This document shows, in pieces, positions 44,415 through 52,571 of a stretch of 64,000 nt of DNA. This DNA comes from Psychrobacillus faecigallinarum (GTDB taxonomy: Bacteria; Bacillota; Bacilli; Bacillales_A; Planococcaceae), in the NCBI RefSeq assembly GCF_014836595.1, contig NZ_JACSQO010000014.1, positions 1-64,000 of the forward strand, written 5' to 3'. How positions within the stretch are numbered: position 1 is the first letter of the stretch; the number at the start of each line of letters is the position of its first letter. The notes under the pieces are model-generated. The model searched no databases. It worked only from the letters and a program-made list of their open reading frames with translations, and was not told the origin of the DNA. The position numbers and the translations under genes were made by a program.

Positions 44415-44545
44415 AAAATTGGAGCGACAATCGGCGACTCCTGTGGGATGATTGAGGCAGATAAGTCATCACATACAACGCGCAAGCATCGGGGATGGCT
44501 TCTCGCTCACCCCACGGAAAGCGCTCGCCGAAAGTGGAAATCTGC
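44415..44545. repeat. Dispersed-type intergenic repeat, imperfect hairpin
   Basis: A patch of clearly higher G+C than its surroundings begins TTGGAGCGACAATCGGCGAC and ends CGGAAAGCGCTCGCC with a short tail. GGCGA (44433-44437) pairs with TCGCC (44525-44529), and GTGGG (44443-44447) with CCCAC (44511-44515). The pattern of CTCCTGTGGG ... CCCCACGGAAAGCG is one I know from repeated intergenic elements in many Bacillaceae genomes. There is no gene in 44386-44616. Confidence 0.65.
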
Positions 44546-44575
44546 CATCTATTCATGCTTTTCATGTAAATGTAA

Positions 44576-44612
44576 CAAAAAAATCCTTCCCTAAGATTAG
44601 GAAAGGATTTTA
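44576..44612 (-). terminator. Terminator of psuK-psuG
   Basis: AAATCCTTTCC pairs with GGGAAGGATTT (one mismatch), followed on the minus strand by T7. Confidence 0.88.
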
Positions 44613-44616
44613 TGAC

Positions 44617-45531
44617 TTAAGATAATTTATTCAATTCAACTGCAATTTTTGCCCCAACTTTTGCATTGTTGTATACAAGCTCGATATTAGATTCTAACGA
44701 TTTACCTTCAGTTAGCTCTTTTACTTTTCCAAGTAGGAATGGTGTAACGTCTTTACCTTTAATACCATTCGCTTCTGCTTCCTGTAATGCCGATTGAATT
44801 ACTCCATTCATATATTCCTCATCCAATGAGTACTCTGCTGGAATTGGATTTGCGATAATAGCTCCTCCTTGAAGACCAAGCTCCCACTTCACGCTTAACA
44901 TCTCAGCAACATCTTTTTCCTCATCCATACGGAAGTTAGATTTAAAAGGACTAGTAGCTGTATAGAATGCTGGGAATGCTTCTGTTTGGAAACCTACAAC
45001 TGGCACACCTTTTGTTTCTAAATATTCTAATGTTAATCCAATATCTAGAATAGATTTAGCCCCCGCACAAACTACCGCAACATTTGTAGAAGCAAGCTCT
45101 TCAAGGTCTGCAGAAATATCCATTGTAGTTTCTGCTCCTCTATGAACACCACCGATACCTCCAGTTACAAACATTTGGATTCCTGCAAGATCTGCACAAA
45201 TCATTGTTGTCGCAACAGTAGTAGCACCAATTTCTTTTGAAGCCACTACGTAAGGTAAATCTCTTCTAGAAGTTTTTCTAGCATTACTACTAGTTGCAAG
45301 AGTTTCTAATTCTTCATTTGAAAGTCCAATTTTAATTTTCCCGTCCATTATTGCTATTGTTGCTGGAACTGCTCCATTGTCACGGATGATTTGCTCCACT
45401 TTTCTTGCCATCTCTATATTCTGAGGATAAGGCATTCCATGGGAAATGATTGTTGACTCTAGTGCTACTATTGCTTTTCCTTCTGCCATTCCTTGTTCTA
45501 CTTCTTGTGAGTATGTTAAATATTTTTTCAT
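44617..45531 (-). CDS. psuG: Pseudouridine-5'-phosphate glycosidase
   Basis: The 304-residue enzyme splits pseudouridine 5'-phosphate into uracil and ribose 5-phosphate. Family motifs are ALESTIISHGMPYPQN at the N-terminus, FVTGGIGGVHRGAETTMDISADL with the manganese-site region, and VVCAGAKSILDI. The length matches E. coli PsuG (YeiN, 312). It overlaps the kinase gene by four bases (ATGA), so translation is coupled and the two enzymes work in sequence. Confidence 0.94.
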   Translation of the reverse strand: MKKYLTYSQEVEQGMAEGKAIVALESTIISHGMPYPQNIEMARKVEQIIRDNGAVPATIAIMDGKIKIGLSNEELETLATSSNARKTSRRDLPYVVASKEIGATTVATTMICADLAGIQMFVTGGIGGVHRGAETTMDISADLEELASTNVAVVCAGAKSILDIGLTLEYLETKGVPVVGFQTEAFPAFYTATSPFKSNFRMDEEKDVAEMLSVKWELGLQGGAIIANPIPAEYSLDEEYMNGVIQSALQEAEANGIKGKDVTPFLLGKVKELTEGKSLESNIELVYNNAKVGAKIAVELNKLS

Positions 45532-46628
45532 TGTGTATATTCCTCCAGTTCATTAGTTAGCTTCATTTTAGATAGCTCAGTTCTTACTGTTTCTGCAGAT
45601 TGTAGTGTTTTTGTTGCGTTTATCATTCCTGTTAACACTGCCTGTTGTACCTCTGCTCCCTCTAGCCACGCATGAAGAGTCCCAGAGACAAATGCATCAC
45701 CTGCTCCAGTCACGTCAACAACCTGCTCAGTATGTATAGCAGGCATAAACATAGTTTCCTTCTCTTCTCCAGCAAACACGACACCCTTGCTGCCATTAGT
45801 GATTATCACGTGACGTATACCTTTTTGAACGAATGCTTCAGCAGTGTTTTTCCATGAATCCTCATCGATAATTTGTTTTTGAAAATAAGTTTCGGCTTCA
45901 TCCTTGTTAGTTATGAGCCATTCTATACCTTCTAATGATTCTGGCATCCTATTCATCTTTGGAGATGATACTGGAATAATAGCAAGTGGTATTTTGTTTC
46001 CAACTGCCAAGGCTTGAATGTATTCCATGACATCCTTAGGACAGTTCATGTCTATTATAATAAGCTGTGCATTGGTCAGATAAGCCTCTTGTTTTTTCAT
46101 GTATTCTACTGTCAACTGATCATAAATATCCATATTGGCTAAAGCAAATAACATTTCTCCTCCTCTGTCTAAAACAGCTGAGTAAGTTCCCGTGGAGTAG
46201 TTTGCAAGTTTTTCCACAGAAAATAAATTCATCCAATGACTAGAAGCCTTTTCAATCGAGGCATATTCCATATCATTGCCGACAACTGTAAGCAAGCGAA
46301 CGGTATTTCCAAGCCTGCCTAAGTTTTCGGCGATATTTCTGGCTACACCCCCTATGCTTTGGAGACTTGTGGTTGGGTTGGAAGTTCCCATTTGTAATTT
46401 ATCTTTTACAATATACTTCCTATCAACATTCGCTCCACCTATACAAATAATTTCTTTATTCTCGGGCAATATATATGCACGTCCAATTATTTTCCCGCTT
46501 TTTATAAGCTGAGAAATGATGTTAGCTACAGCTGGCCTAGACATCTTTAGCTCATCTGCCATTTCCTGCTGCGAAGCATATGGGTTTTTACGGAGATATG
46601 TTAAAACTTTAATTTCCTTTGATTCCAA
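45528..46628 (-). CDS. psuK: Pseudouridine kinase with N-terminal winged-helix DNA-binding domain
   Basis: The 366-residue PfkB-family kinase phosphorylates pseudouridine for PsuG. Residues 1-60 form a winged helix (VLTYLRKNPYASQQEMADEL then MSRPAVANIISQLIKSGKII), which E. coli PsuK (313) lacks. The kinase part has ICIGGANVDRKYIV and the anion-hole motif DVTGAGDAFVSGTLHAWL. TTG 46628 is chosen: GGAGG lies seven bases upstream. The fused domain and the repeats in its promoter suggest that it represses its own operon, with substrate as the signal; this is inference. Confidence 0.9.
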   Translation of the reverse strand: MESKEIKVLTYLRKNPYASQQEMADELKMSRPAVANIISQLIKSGKIIGRAYILPENKEIICIGGANVDRKYIVKDKLQMGTSNPTTSLQSIGGVARNIAENLGRLGNTVRLLTVVGNDMEYASIEKASSHWMNLFSVEKLANYSTGTYSAVLDRGGEMLFALANMDIYDQLTVEYMKKQEAYLTNAQLIIIDMNCPKDVMEYIQALAVGNKIPLAIIPVSSPKMNRMPESLEGIEWLITNKDEAETYFQKQIIDEDSWKNTAEAFVQKGIRHVIITNGSKGVVFAGEEKETMFMPAIHTEQVVDVTGAGDAFVSGTLHAWLEGAEVQQAVLTGMINATKTLQSAETVRTELSKMKLTNELEEYTQ

Positions 46629-46649
46629 ACCTTTACCTCCTCTCTTTTG

Positions 46650-46690
46650 AACTTTTGTTTTAATTATAAACTTTTGTTTAAGAAAGTCAA
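46650..46690 (-). promoter_or_regulatory. psuK promoter with two operator-like direct repeats
   Basis: On the minus strand TTGACT (46685-46690) and TATAAT (46663-46668) are 16 bases apart. The 11-mer AAACAAAAGTT occurs in the spacer (46669-46679) and again just after the -10 box (46650-46660), a 19-base step. Both copies are placed to block RNA polymerase. Confidence 0.7.
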
Positions 46691-46728
46691 ACAAAAACTG
46701 ACAACTATTTTAAATAATTGTCAGTTTC
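46689..46728 (-). terminator. Terminator of motA-motB
   Basis: AAACTGACAA pairs with TTGTCAGTTT, followed by TTGTTTG on the minus strand; the last bases run into the psuK -35 box. Confidence 0.8.
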
Positions 46729-46732
46729 ATCT

Positions 46733-47497
46733 TTACTGTGGCTGATCGTTTAAGCTACCATCCTCTAATACACGTGGTTGTATCAATACTTCAACACGTC
46801 GGTTTTTTGCTCGTCCTTCCCCCGTGTCATTTGACGCAACTGGCCTAAACTCTCCATACCCCTTCGCACTAAAATATAGCGGATCGATTGTTTGATTGTT
46901 CACTAATATCTTCAAAAAGTTAACCGAACGCATAACACTTAGCTCCCAGTTAGAGGCATAAATGTTACTAGATATCGGAATATTGTCTGTATGTCCTGTA
47001 ATGACCACATTTCGAGGTGGATCAAATACTAACAAATCAGAAATATCTTCTGCAATTTGTCTATATTCCTGCTTTACTTCTGCCTCTCCCATATCAAATA
47101 AAATACTATCTCTAATAGTCACTAACAATCCTTCATCTGTTAATTCAGTTGCGAATTGTTTTTCGAGTGCATTCACTGCAATATACTCATCTACACTATC
47201 TTGAATCTCAGACAATGCTTGCTGGTCTTCAATATAAGCCATGCTTTGATTGGAGTCACCACTATTGTTATTTCTAGGAACATCCATAGGAGATGGCTGT
47301 TCCATTAGACCCGTGCCTCCATCAAATACCTGATTAAAAACTGCAGACATTTGGTTTAGCTTTTCTTGGTCTACGGTACTAGAAGCAAATAACACGATGA
47401 ACAATGCCAATAGCAGGGTTAAAATATCTGCATAAGGAAGAAGCCAAGATTCACTCATTTCCTCTTCATGTTGATGTTTTTTATGCTTCTTTGCCAA
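46733..47497 (-). CDS. motB: Flagellar motor stator protein MotB
   Basis: The 254-residue protein anchors the stator to peptidoglycan. After a basic, His-rich start (AKKHKKHQHEEE) comes the single membrane helix with the proton-carrying aspartate in LLPYADILTLLLALF, then a plug and linker, and the OmpA-like domain with ITGHTDNIPISS and SAKGYGEFRPVASND. The start is TTG 47497, six bases after GGGGAGG, overlapping motA by 17 bases. The MotB-type sequence SESWLLPYAD argues for a proton-driven rather than sodium (MotS) stator, with moderate certainty. Confidence 0.92.
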   Translation of the reverse strand: MAKKHKKHQHEEEMSESWLLPYADILTLLLALFIVLFASSTVDQEKLNQMSAVFNQVFDGGTGLMEQPSPMDVPRNNNSGDSNQSMAYIEDQQALSEIQDSVDEYIAVNALEKQFATELTDEGLLVTIRDSILFDMGEAEVKQEYRQIAEDISDLLVFDPPRNVVITGHTDNIPISSNIYASNWELSVMRSVNFLKILVNNQTIDPLYFSAKGYGEFRPVASNDTGEGRAKNRRVEVLIQPRVLEDGSLNDQPQ

Positions 47498-48284
47498 GGC
47501 CAGCCTCCCCGCTTTCATTTAAAACTTTTTTACGTTCAGACATAGATAGATAAGAAGCCAGCTTTTGTTCTATCACGCGAGGTGCATCTCCTTCTAAAAC
47601 GGAAAGAATTCCCTCTAGCATCATTGTTTTTTGTCTAATTTCTTGTTTTGATTTTCTTTTTAGTTTATTTGCAAACGGATGCCAAAGGACATAGCCAGTA
47701 AAAATCCCTAGCAATGTAGCGATAAACGCTGCAGAAATAGCATGTCCAAGCTTTTCAACATCGTTCATATCTCCCAAGGCAGCTACCAAACCTACTACTG
47801 CACCAAGTACTCCAAGGGTTGGTGCATATGTACCTGCTTGAGTGAAAATTTGTGCCCCTGTTGAATGCCTTTCTTCTAATGCGCTAATCTCTTCTGTTAA
47901 GACATCTCTAATATAGTCAGCATTTTGACCGTCAATCGCCAAAGTTAAGCCGTTTTTTAGAAATGGATCCTCTACTTCTGTTGTTTTACTTTCTAACGCA
48001 AGTAACCCTTCTCTACGAGCCAAATCAGCCCAATTGGAGAACAATTTAATAACCTCACTATCAGGCACTAATTTTTTTTCTTTAAAAATTACACCAAAAA
48101 GCTTAGGAATTCTTTTTAACTCATCCATAGGAAATCCTATGACAATTGTTGCTATGGTTCCAACGATAATAATCAGAATAGCCGCTGGATTCAATAGTGC
48201 AGCTAACCCTACTCCCTTAAGAACCATTCCTACTCCTAAAGCTACTATTCCTAAGATGAGACCAATTACTGTAGACTTATCCAA
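47481..48284 (-). CDS. motA: Flagellar motor stator protein MotA
   Basis: The 267-residue protein forms the ion channel with MotB and has four membrane helices: about 3-22, 30-48, 150-170 and 185-205. Motifs GTYAPTLGVLGAVVGLVAAL and the charged cytoplasmic loop with LARREGLLALES, which contacts the rotor, are present. TTG 48284 (MDKSTVIGLILG) follows GGGGG and matches the B. subtilis N-terminus; a GTG at 48299 lies within the binding site. First gene of the motAB operon. Confidence 0.93.
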   Translation of the reverse strand: MDKSTVIGLILGIVALGVGMVLKGVGLAALLNPAAILIIIVGTIATIVIGFPMDELKRIPKLFGVIFKEKKLVPDSEVIKLFSNWADLARREGLLALESKTTEVEDPFLKNGLTLAIDGQNADYIRDVLTEEISALEERHSTGAQIFTQAGTYAPTLGVLGAVVGLVAALGDMNDVEKLGHAISAAFIATLLGIFTGYVLWHPFANKLKRKSKQEIRQKTMMLEGILSVLEGDAPRVIEQKLASYLSMSERKKVLNESGEAGLGKEA

Positions 48285-48473
48285 TTCATTAACCCCCACA
48301 TTCTATTTCTGTACTTTATTTCGGTTAATTTATCAGTATTTTAATAAAAAGATTCTAACTATAAATTTTATTTAATTTATGTGGACATTTTTTGTCATAA
48401 TTATCTGTGAAGGATTGATAAAGCACCCTAAAGACTGATACTATATTCTTAAGTAAAGAAAGGAAGTATGAAT

Positions 48474-49706
48474 ATGTCAACCTTTGAAAATAAGTTAGAA
48501 AAGTATGCTGCTTTAGCTGTTGAAGTAGGAGTTAATATTCAAAAGGGGCAAGATTTATATATTGCTGCATCTACAGAAAGTGTGGATTTCGTTCGCTTAG
48601 TAACTAAAAAAGCTTATGAAGTTGGTGCAAAAACAGTATATGTAGACTTTTCAGATGACGAGTTAACACGTATGCGATATGAATTAGCCCCTAAAGATTC
48701 TTTTGATTTCTTCCCTCCGTGGAAAGTACAGGAAAGAGAACAATTAGCTGAATCTGGAGCTGCGTTCATGAGCATTGTTAGTCAAAGCCCTGATTTACTA
48801 AAAGGTATAGATTCTAGTAAAATTTCAGCTTTCCAAAAGGCATCAGGTCAAGCAATGTCTAAATATCGTCAATATGTTCAATCGGACAAAATTAGTTGGT
48901 CTGTTGTTGCAGCACCTTCAAAAAAATGGGCAGCCAAAGTATTTTCAGACCTACCTCAAGATGAGCAAGTTCCAGCATTATGGGAAGCAATCTTTAGTGC
49001 GGTGAGAGCTGACTTAGAAGACCCAGTTGCTGCATGGAAAGAGCATGACCGATTATTGCATACAAAGGTAGACTACCTAAATGACAAAAATTATAAAAAG
49101 CTTCATTACACGGCACCTGGTACAGATTTAACAATTGAGTTGCCTACCGGTCATCTTTGGTGTGGAGCTAGTAGCACTAATGAAAAAGGTGAGGACTTCA
49201 TGGCCAATATGCCTACTGAAGAAGTGTTTACTGTTCCATTAAAAACTGGCGTAGATGGTTACGTAGCTAGTAGCAAGCCTTTAAGCTACGGTGGTAATAT
49301 TATTGATAATTTTACCGTAACTTTTGAAAAGGGTCGCATTGTAAAAGTAGAAGCAGAAGAAGGCCAAGAAGTATTAGAGCATTTAGTTGCAACAGACGAA
49401 GGCTCCCATTATCTTGGAGAAGTAGCACTTGTACCACATGATTCTCCGATTTCTAATTCGAATCTATTATTCTACAACACATTATTTGATGAAAATGCTT
49501 CAAACCACTTAGCGATTGGTAGTGCATATGCATTCTGTATCGAAGGCGGTAAAAAAATGACTCGTGAAGAACTAGCTTCCAACGGTTTAAATGAAAGTAT
49601 TACTCATGTAGACTTTATGATTGGTTCTGAAAATATGAATATTGATGGAATAAAAGAAGATGGCACAAAAGAACCGATTTTCCGAAATGGGAACTGGGCT
49701 TTTTAA
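48474..49706 (+). CDS. M29-family aminopeptidase (AmpS/PepS type), copy 1
   Basis: The 410-residue cytoplasmic metallopeptidase removes N-terminal residues from peptides. M29 features are visible: NMPTEEVFTVPLKTGVDGYV, HYLGEVALVPHDSPIS, NTLFDENASNHLAIG and THVDFMIGSENMNIDG with metal-binding Glu, His and Asp residues. ATG 48474 lies seven bases after AGGAAG; ATG 48468 is too close. A clear paralogue is at 59705-60934. Confidence 0.92.
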   Translation: MSTFENKLEKYAALAVEVGVNIQKGQDLYIAASTESVDFVRLVTKKAYEVGAKTVYVDFSDDELTRMRYELAPKDSFDFFPPWKVQEREQLAESGAAFMSIVSQSPDLLKGIDSSKISAFQKASGQAMSKYRQYVQSDKISWSVVAAPSKKWAAKVFSDLPQDEQVPALWEAIFSAVRADLEDPVAAWKEHDRLLHTKVDYLNDKNYKKLHYTAPGTDLTIELPTGHLWCGASSTNEKGEDFMANMPTEEVFTVPLKTGVDGYVASSKPLSYGGNIIDNFTVTFEKGRIVKVEAEEGQEVLEHLVATDEGSHYLGEVALVPHDSPISNSNLLFYNTLFDENASNHLAIGSAYAFCIEGGKKMTREELASNGLNESITHVDFMIGSENMNIDGIKEDGTKEPIFRNGNWAF

Positions 49707-49798
49707 TCACAATCTGTTCACAAAAATAACTTTTTCCTTTTACAAATCTAGTGAAAATAAGTTATAATGATAGTAATATGAATAGTGAGGTGTTAAAA

Positions 49799-49939
49799 AT
49801 GGGCTTATTCATAGCAACAGTTCTTGGTTTCGCTGGAGGTATTCTAGCAATTGGAGCAGTAATCATGTTCTATTTCTCAGGGCCAATGAACAACCAAGAT
49901 GCAATTATTGTAGATCCAAAACCAACAAATAAATTTTAA
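49799..49939 (+). CDS. Small single-span membrane protein, 46 residues
   Basis: GAGGTG lies seven bases before the ATG. The product has one hydrophobic helix (GLFIATVLGFAGGILAIGAV through FYFSG) and a short polar tail ending DPKPTNKF. A TATAAT-like -10 sequence lies upstream and a clear terminator follows. I do not recognise a named family; conserved small membrane proteins of this look are common in Bacillales. Confidence 0.7.
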   Translation: MGLFIATVLGFAGGILAIGAVIMFYFSGPMNNQDAIIVDPKPTNKF

Positions 49940-49943
49940 TCTT

Positions 49944-49976
49944 AGCAACCGCAATGACAATTGCGGTTGTTTTTTA
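49944..49976 (+). terminator. Terminator of the small membrane protein gene
   Basis: AGCAACCGCAA pairs with TTGCGGTTGT (loop TGACAA), followed by T6. The next 220 bases, up to mreBH, show no gene. Confidence 0.9.
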
Positions 49977-50196
49977 TTTTAAAGCTTGTTACTTCTTATT
50001 TTTTTCATTTCATTTTGAATACGTTTGTATTACAAAATGAAAACAAATTAGGCTAATATAATCAGTTCCCTACCTTTTAATAGTCTTTTACTAATTGCAA
50101 GGATTGAAACACATGTAATCTTCCATTATGTAACAAATGGCATTTAGTTTATTTTCCATTATAATAACGTAGAGCAATTGAAATGGAGGAAGACAT

Positions 50197-51204
50197 ATGT
50201 TGTCAAATTCACATATTGGTATTGATTTAGGAACTGCTAATACTTTAGTTTATACGAAAAATAAAGGCTTACTTATAGATGAACCAACTGTTGTTGCAGT
50301 AAACACAAAAACAAAAGAAATCGTTGCTTTTGGATCAGAAGCAAAGAAAATGATTGGTAAAACACCAACCTCTATAGAAGTCATTAGACCTCTTAAGGAT
50401 GGTGTAATCGCTGACTTTGATGTCACAACTCAGCTTTTAAAGTTGATCATGCAAAAAGCGAGCAAGAAAATGGGAAATGCACTTCGGAAACCTACGGTTA
50501 TTGTGTGTACACCATCAGGGGCAACATCTGTAGAACGTAGAGCGATTCAGGATGCTGTCCGTCAAAGTGGAGCAAAGGAAGTCCAGCTTATGGAAGAGCC
50601 TGTTGCCGCAGCAATTGGCGCAGGCTTGCCAGTTAATGAGCCAGTTGCAAGTATGATTGTAGACATTGGTGGGGGTACAACAGAAGTAGGCATTATTTCT
50701 TACGGTGGAGTAGTTGCTTCAAATACTGTTAAAGCTGCTGGTGATCGTATGGATGAGTCAATCATTCACTATATCCGTAAAGAGTTTAATGTAATCATTG
50801 GAGAACCTACAGCTGAACTAGTAAAAATGACTATTGGATATGCACTTGTTCCTCATACTGAAGAAGTAATGGAAATACGCGGAAGAGATGTTGTGACAGG
50901 ATTACCAAAAGTAGTAAAGCTATCCTCCACACAAATTCAAGAAGTATTAAGAGAATCTCTAGAGGCTATTTTAGAAGCAATTCGTGCTACTTTAGAAATA
51001 TGTCCTCCTGAGCTTTCAGGTGATATTGTGGATCACGGTGTAGTTCTCACTGGTGGAGGCGCTCTATTAAAAGGCTTAGAAGAATGGTTAAGTAGTGTAA
51101 TCGAAGTCCCTGTCCACCTTGCTCCAGAACCATTGCAATCTGTAGCTATCGGTACAGGTAAATCATTTTTTATTACCACTAATAAAAGAAGAGCAATGAG
51201 ATAA
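50197..51204 (+). CDS. mreBH: Rod-shape protein MreBH (actin homologue)
   Basis: The 335-residue bacterial actin guides lateral cell-wall synthesis. ATP-binding motifs are GIDLGTANTLVYTK (phosphate 1), IVDIGGGTTEVGIIS (phosphate 2) and GVVLTGGGALLKGL (adenosine). Its length and sequence (SNSHIGIDLGTAN, APEPLQSVAIGTGKSF) are closest to MreBH among the three B. subtilis paralogues, and it is not beside mreCD, which argues against MreB. In B. subtilis MreBH directs the LytE hydrolase. GGAGG lies ten bases upstream. Confidence 0.88.
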   Translation: MLSNSHIGIDLGTANTLVYTKNKGLLIDEPTVVAVNTKTKEIVAFGSEAKKMIGKTPTSIEVIRPLKDGVIADFDVTTQLLKLIMQKASKKMGNALRKPTVIVCTPSGATSVERRAIQDAVRQSGAKEVQLMEEPVAAAIGAGLPVNEPVASMIVDIGGGTTEVGIISYGGVVASNTVKAAGDRMDESIIHYIRKEFNVIIGEPTAELVKMTIGYALVPHTEEVMEIRGRDVVTGLPKVVKLSSTQIQEVLRESLEAILEAIRATLEICPPELSGDIVDHGVVLTGGGALLKGLEEWLSSVIEVPVHLAPEPLQSVAIGTGKSFFITTNKRRAMR

Positions 51205-51291
51205 TTAAAAAAAATTAGGAAAGTTTCAAACAAATCTTAAGTAAAGTCCTTTTTTTTCGTATAATATATAGATAAAGAAGGAGGAATTACT

Positions 51292-51861
51292 ATGCCAAGT
51301 TTGAACGACATTTTAAACTACAACAAATCATTTGTAGAAAATAAACTCTACGAGCCTTACGTAACGACTAAATTTCCAGACAAACGAATAGTTATTCTAA
51401 CTTGTATGGATACGCGTTTAGTTGAAATGCTTCCAAAGTCTATGAACCTGAAAAATGGTGATGTAAAGATTGTTAAAAGTGCTGGTGCTGTTATTAACCA
51501 TCCTTTTGGTGGAATCATGCGTAGTTTAATCGTTGCTGTATACGAGCTTCAAGCAGATGAGATTTATGTAATTGGTCATCATGATTGTGGAATGAGTTCT
51601 ATACAAACGGATAAGATTCTTGAAAAGATGACAGCTCGTGGAGTTGACCCTCGTGTATTTGATGTACTAAAAAACTCAGGTATCGAGGTAGAAGAATGGC
51701 TTGAAGGATTTTCAGACGTAAAGGAAAGTGTCTTACATAGCGTTGATATGATTCGAAGTCATCCATTAATGATTCCAGAGGTTCCAGTTCATGGACTCAT
51801 TATTGACCCTCACACTGGCAAATTAGACCTTGTTACAGATGGTAATATCGACAAAAAATAA
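51292..51861 (+). CDS. Beta-class carbonic anhydrase (YtiB-like)
   Basis: The 189-residue zinc enzyme interconverts carbon dioxide and bicarbonate. Zinc ligands are Cys in LTCMDTRL (with the Asp-Arg dyad), and His and Cys in GHHDCGM; KSAGAVINHPFGGIMRSL is the family core. Length and form match B. subtilis YtiB. GGAGG lies nine bases before the ATG. The monocistronic unit ends at a strong terminator. Confidence 0.93.
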   Translation: MPSLNDILNYNKSFVENKLYEPYVTTKFPDKRIVILTCMDTRLVEMLPKSMNLKNGDVKIVKSAGAVINHPFGGIMRSLIVAVYELQADEIYVIGHHDCGMSSIQTDKILEKMTARGVDPRVFDVLKNSGIEVEEWLEGFSDVKESVLHSVDMIRSHPLMIPEVPVHGLIIDPHTGKLDLVTDGNIDKK

Positions 51862-51890
51862 TATATTTCCCAGGAAATCGTCATAATAAG

Positions 51891-51931
51891 AGATTTAGCT
51901 TCTGATAAAGTCAGAGGCTAAATCTTTTTTA
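51891..51931 (+). terminator. Terminator of the carbonic anhydrase gene
   Basis: AGATTTAGCTTCTG pairs with CAGAGGCTAAATCT (loop ATAAAGT), followed by T6. Confidence 0.9.
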
Positions 51932-51982
51932 TTTTAAATTCTTCTCTACTACAGTGATTATAATTTCCTTTACCCTTCCAAT

Positions 51983-52010
51983 AAAAAAAGGCTATTCTAG
52001 AATAGCCTCC
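51983..52010 (-). terminator. Terminator of the pepF-GNAT operon
   Basis: AGGCTATTCTAGAATAGCCT is a perfect palindrome followed on the minus strand by T6. Confidence 0.85.
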
Positions 52011-52019
52011 TCTTTTACG

Positions 52020-52565
52020 CTATAACTCTCCTCTTATAGAAGAATACATATAATGGTCTTCCCATTTCCCATTGATAAATAACAGCTTGCGAAGTAAGCC
52101 TTCACGAACAAAGTGATTGTTTTCCAATACCTTGATAGAACCAAAGTTTCTTGGAGATACATATGCCTCGATACGATTTAACTGAACATCCTGTAAACCA
52201 AATTGTTTAACAAGTCGAACTGCCTCTGAGGCAATTCCTTTTCCGACGTGTCTTTGATCAATAGAGTATCCAATGAGGCCACTTGAAAAAGGCATTCGCT
52301 TTAAACTATAAAGCGATATACTTCCAATCAAGTCATCTCGTTCATGTGTAAAAATTCCAAAACTATATTCTCTTTTTTCCTGCATGAGCATAAGTGATTC
52401 TCGAATCTTTTCTCTTTGTACACTAGCTGTATAATATTCTTCTTGATGTAATGGTTCAAAAACAGACCAATACATTTTATTGTCATACACTAAATTCGCA
52501 AGAGCAGGTGCGTCTTTCACATTCAAAGTTCTTAAGTAACAACTAGCTCCTTCTAAATAAATCAA
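52020..52565 (-). CDS. GNAT acetyltransferase (RimJ/RimL type)
   Basis: The 181-residue acetyl-CoA-dependent enzyme resembles ribosomal-protein alanine acetyltransferases. The acetyl-CoA site motif is in QRHVGKGIASEAVRL, and the RimJ-type region LNRIEAYVSPRNFGSIKVLENNHF follows. The acceptor is unknown. It starts six bases after pepF and shares its terminator, so the two are an operon. Confidence 0.87.
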   Translation of the reverse strand: MIYLEGASCYLRTLNVKDAPALANLVYDNKMYWSVFEPLHQEEYYTASVQREKIRESLMLMQEKREYSFGIFTHERDDLIGSISLYSLKRMPFSSGLIGYSIDQRHVGKGIASEAVRLVKQFGLQDVQLNRIEAYVSPRNFGSIKVLENNHFVREGLLRKLLFINGKWEDHYMYSSIRGEL

Positions 52566-52571
52566 GCACCG

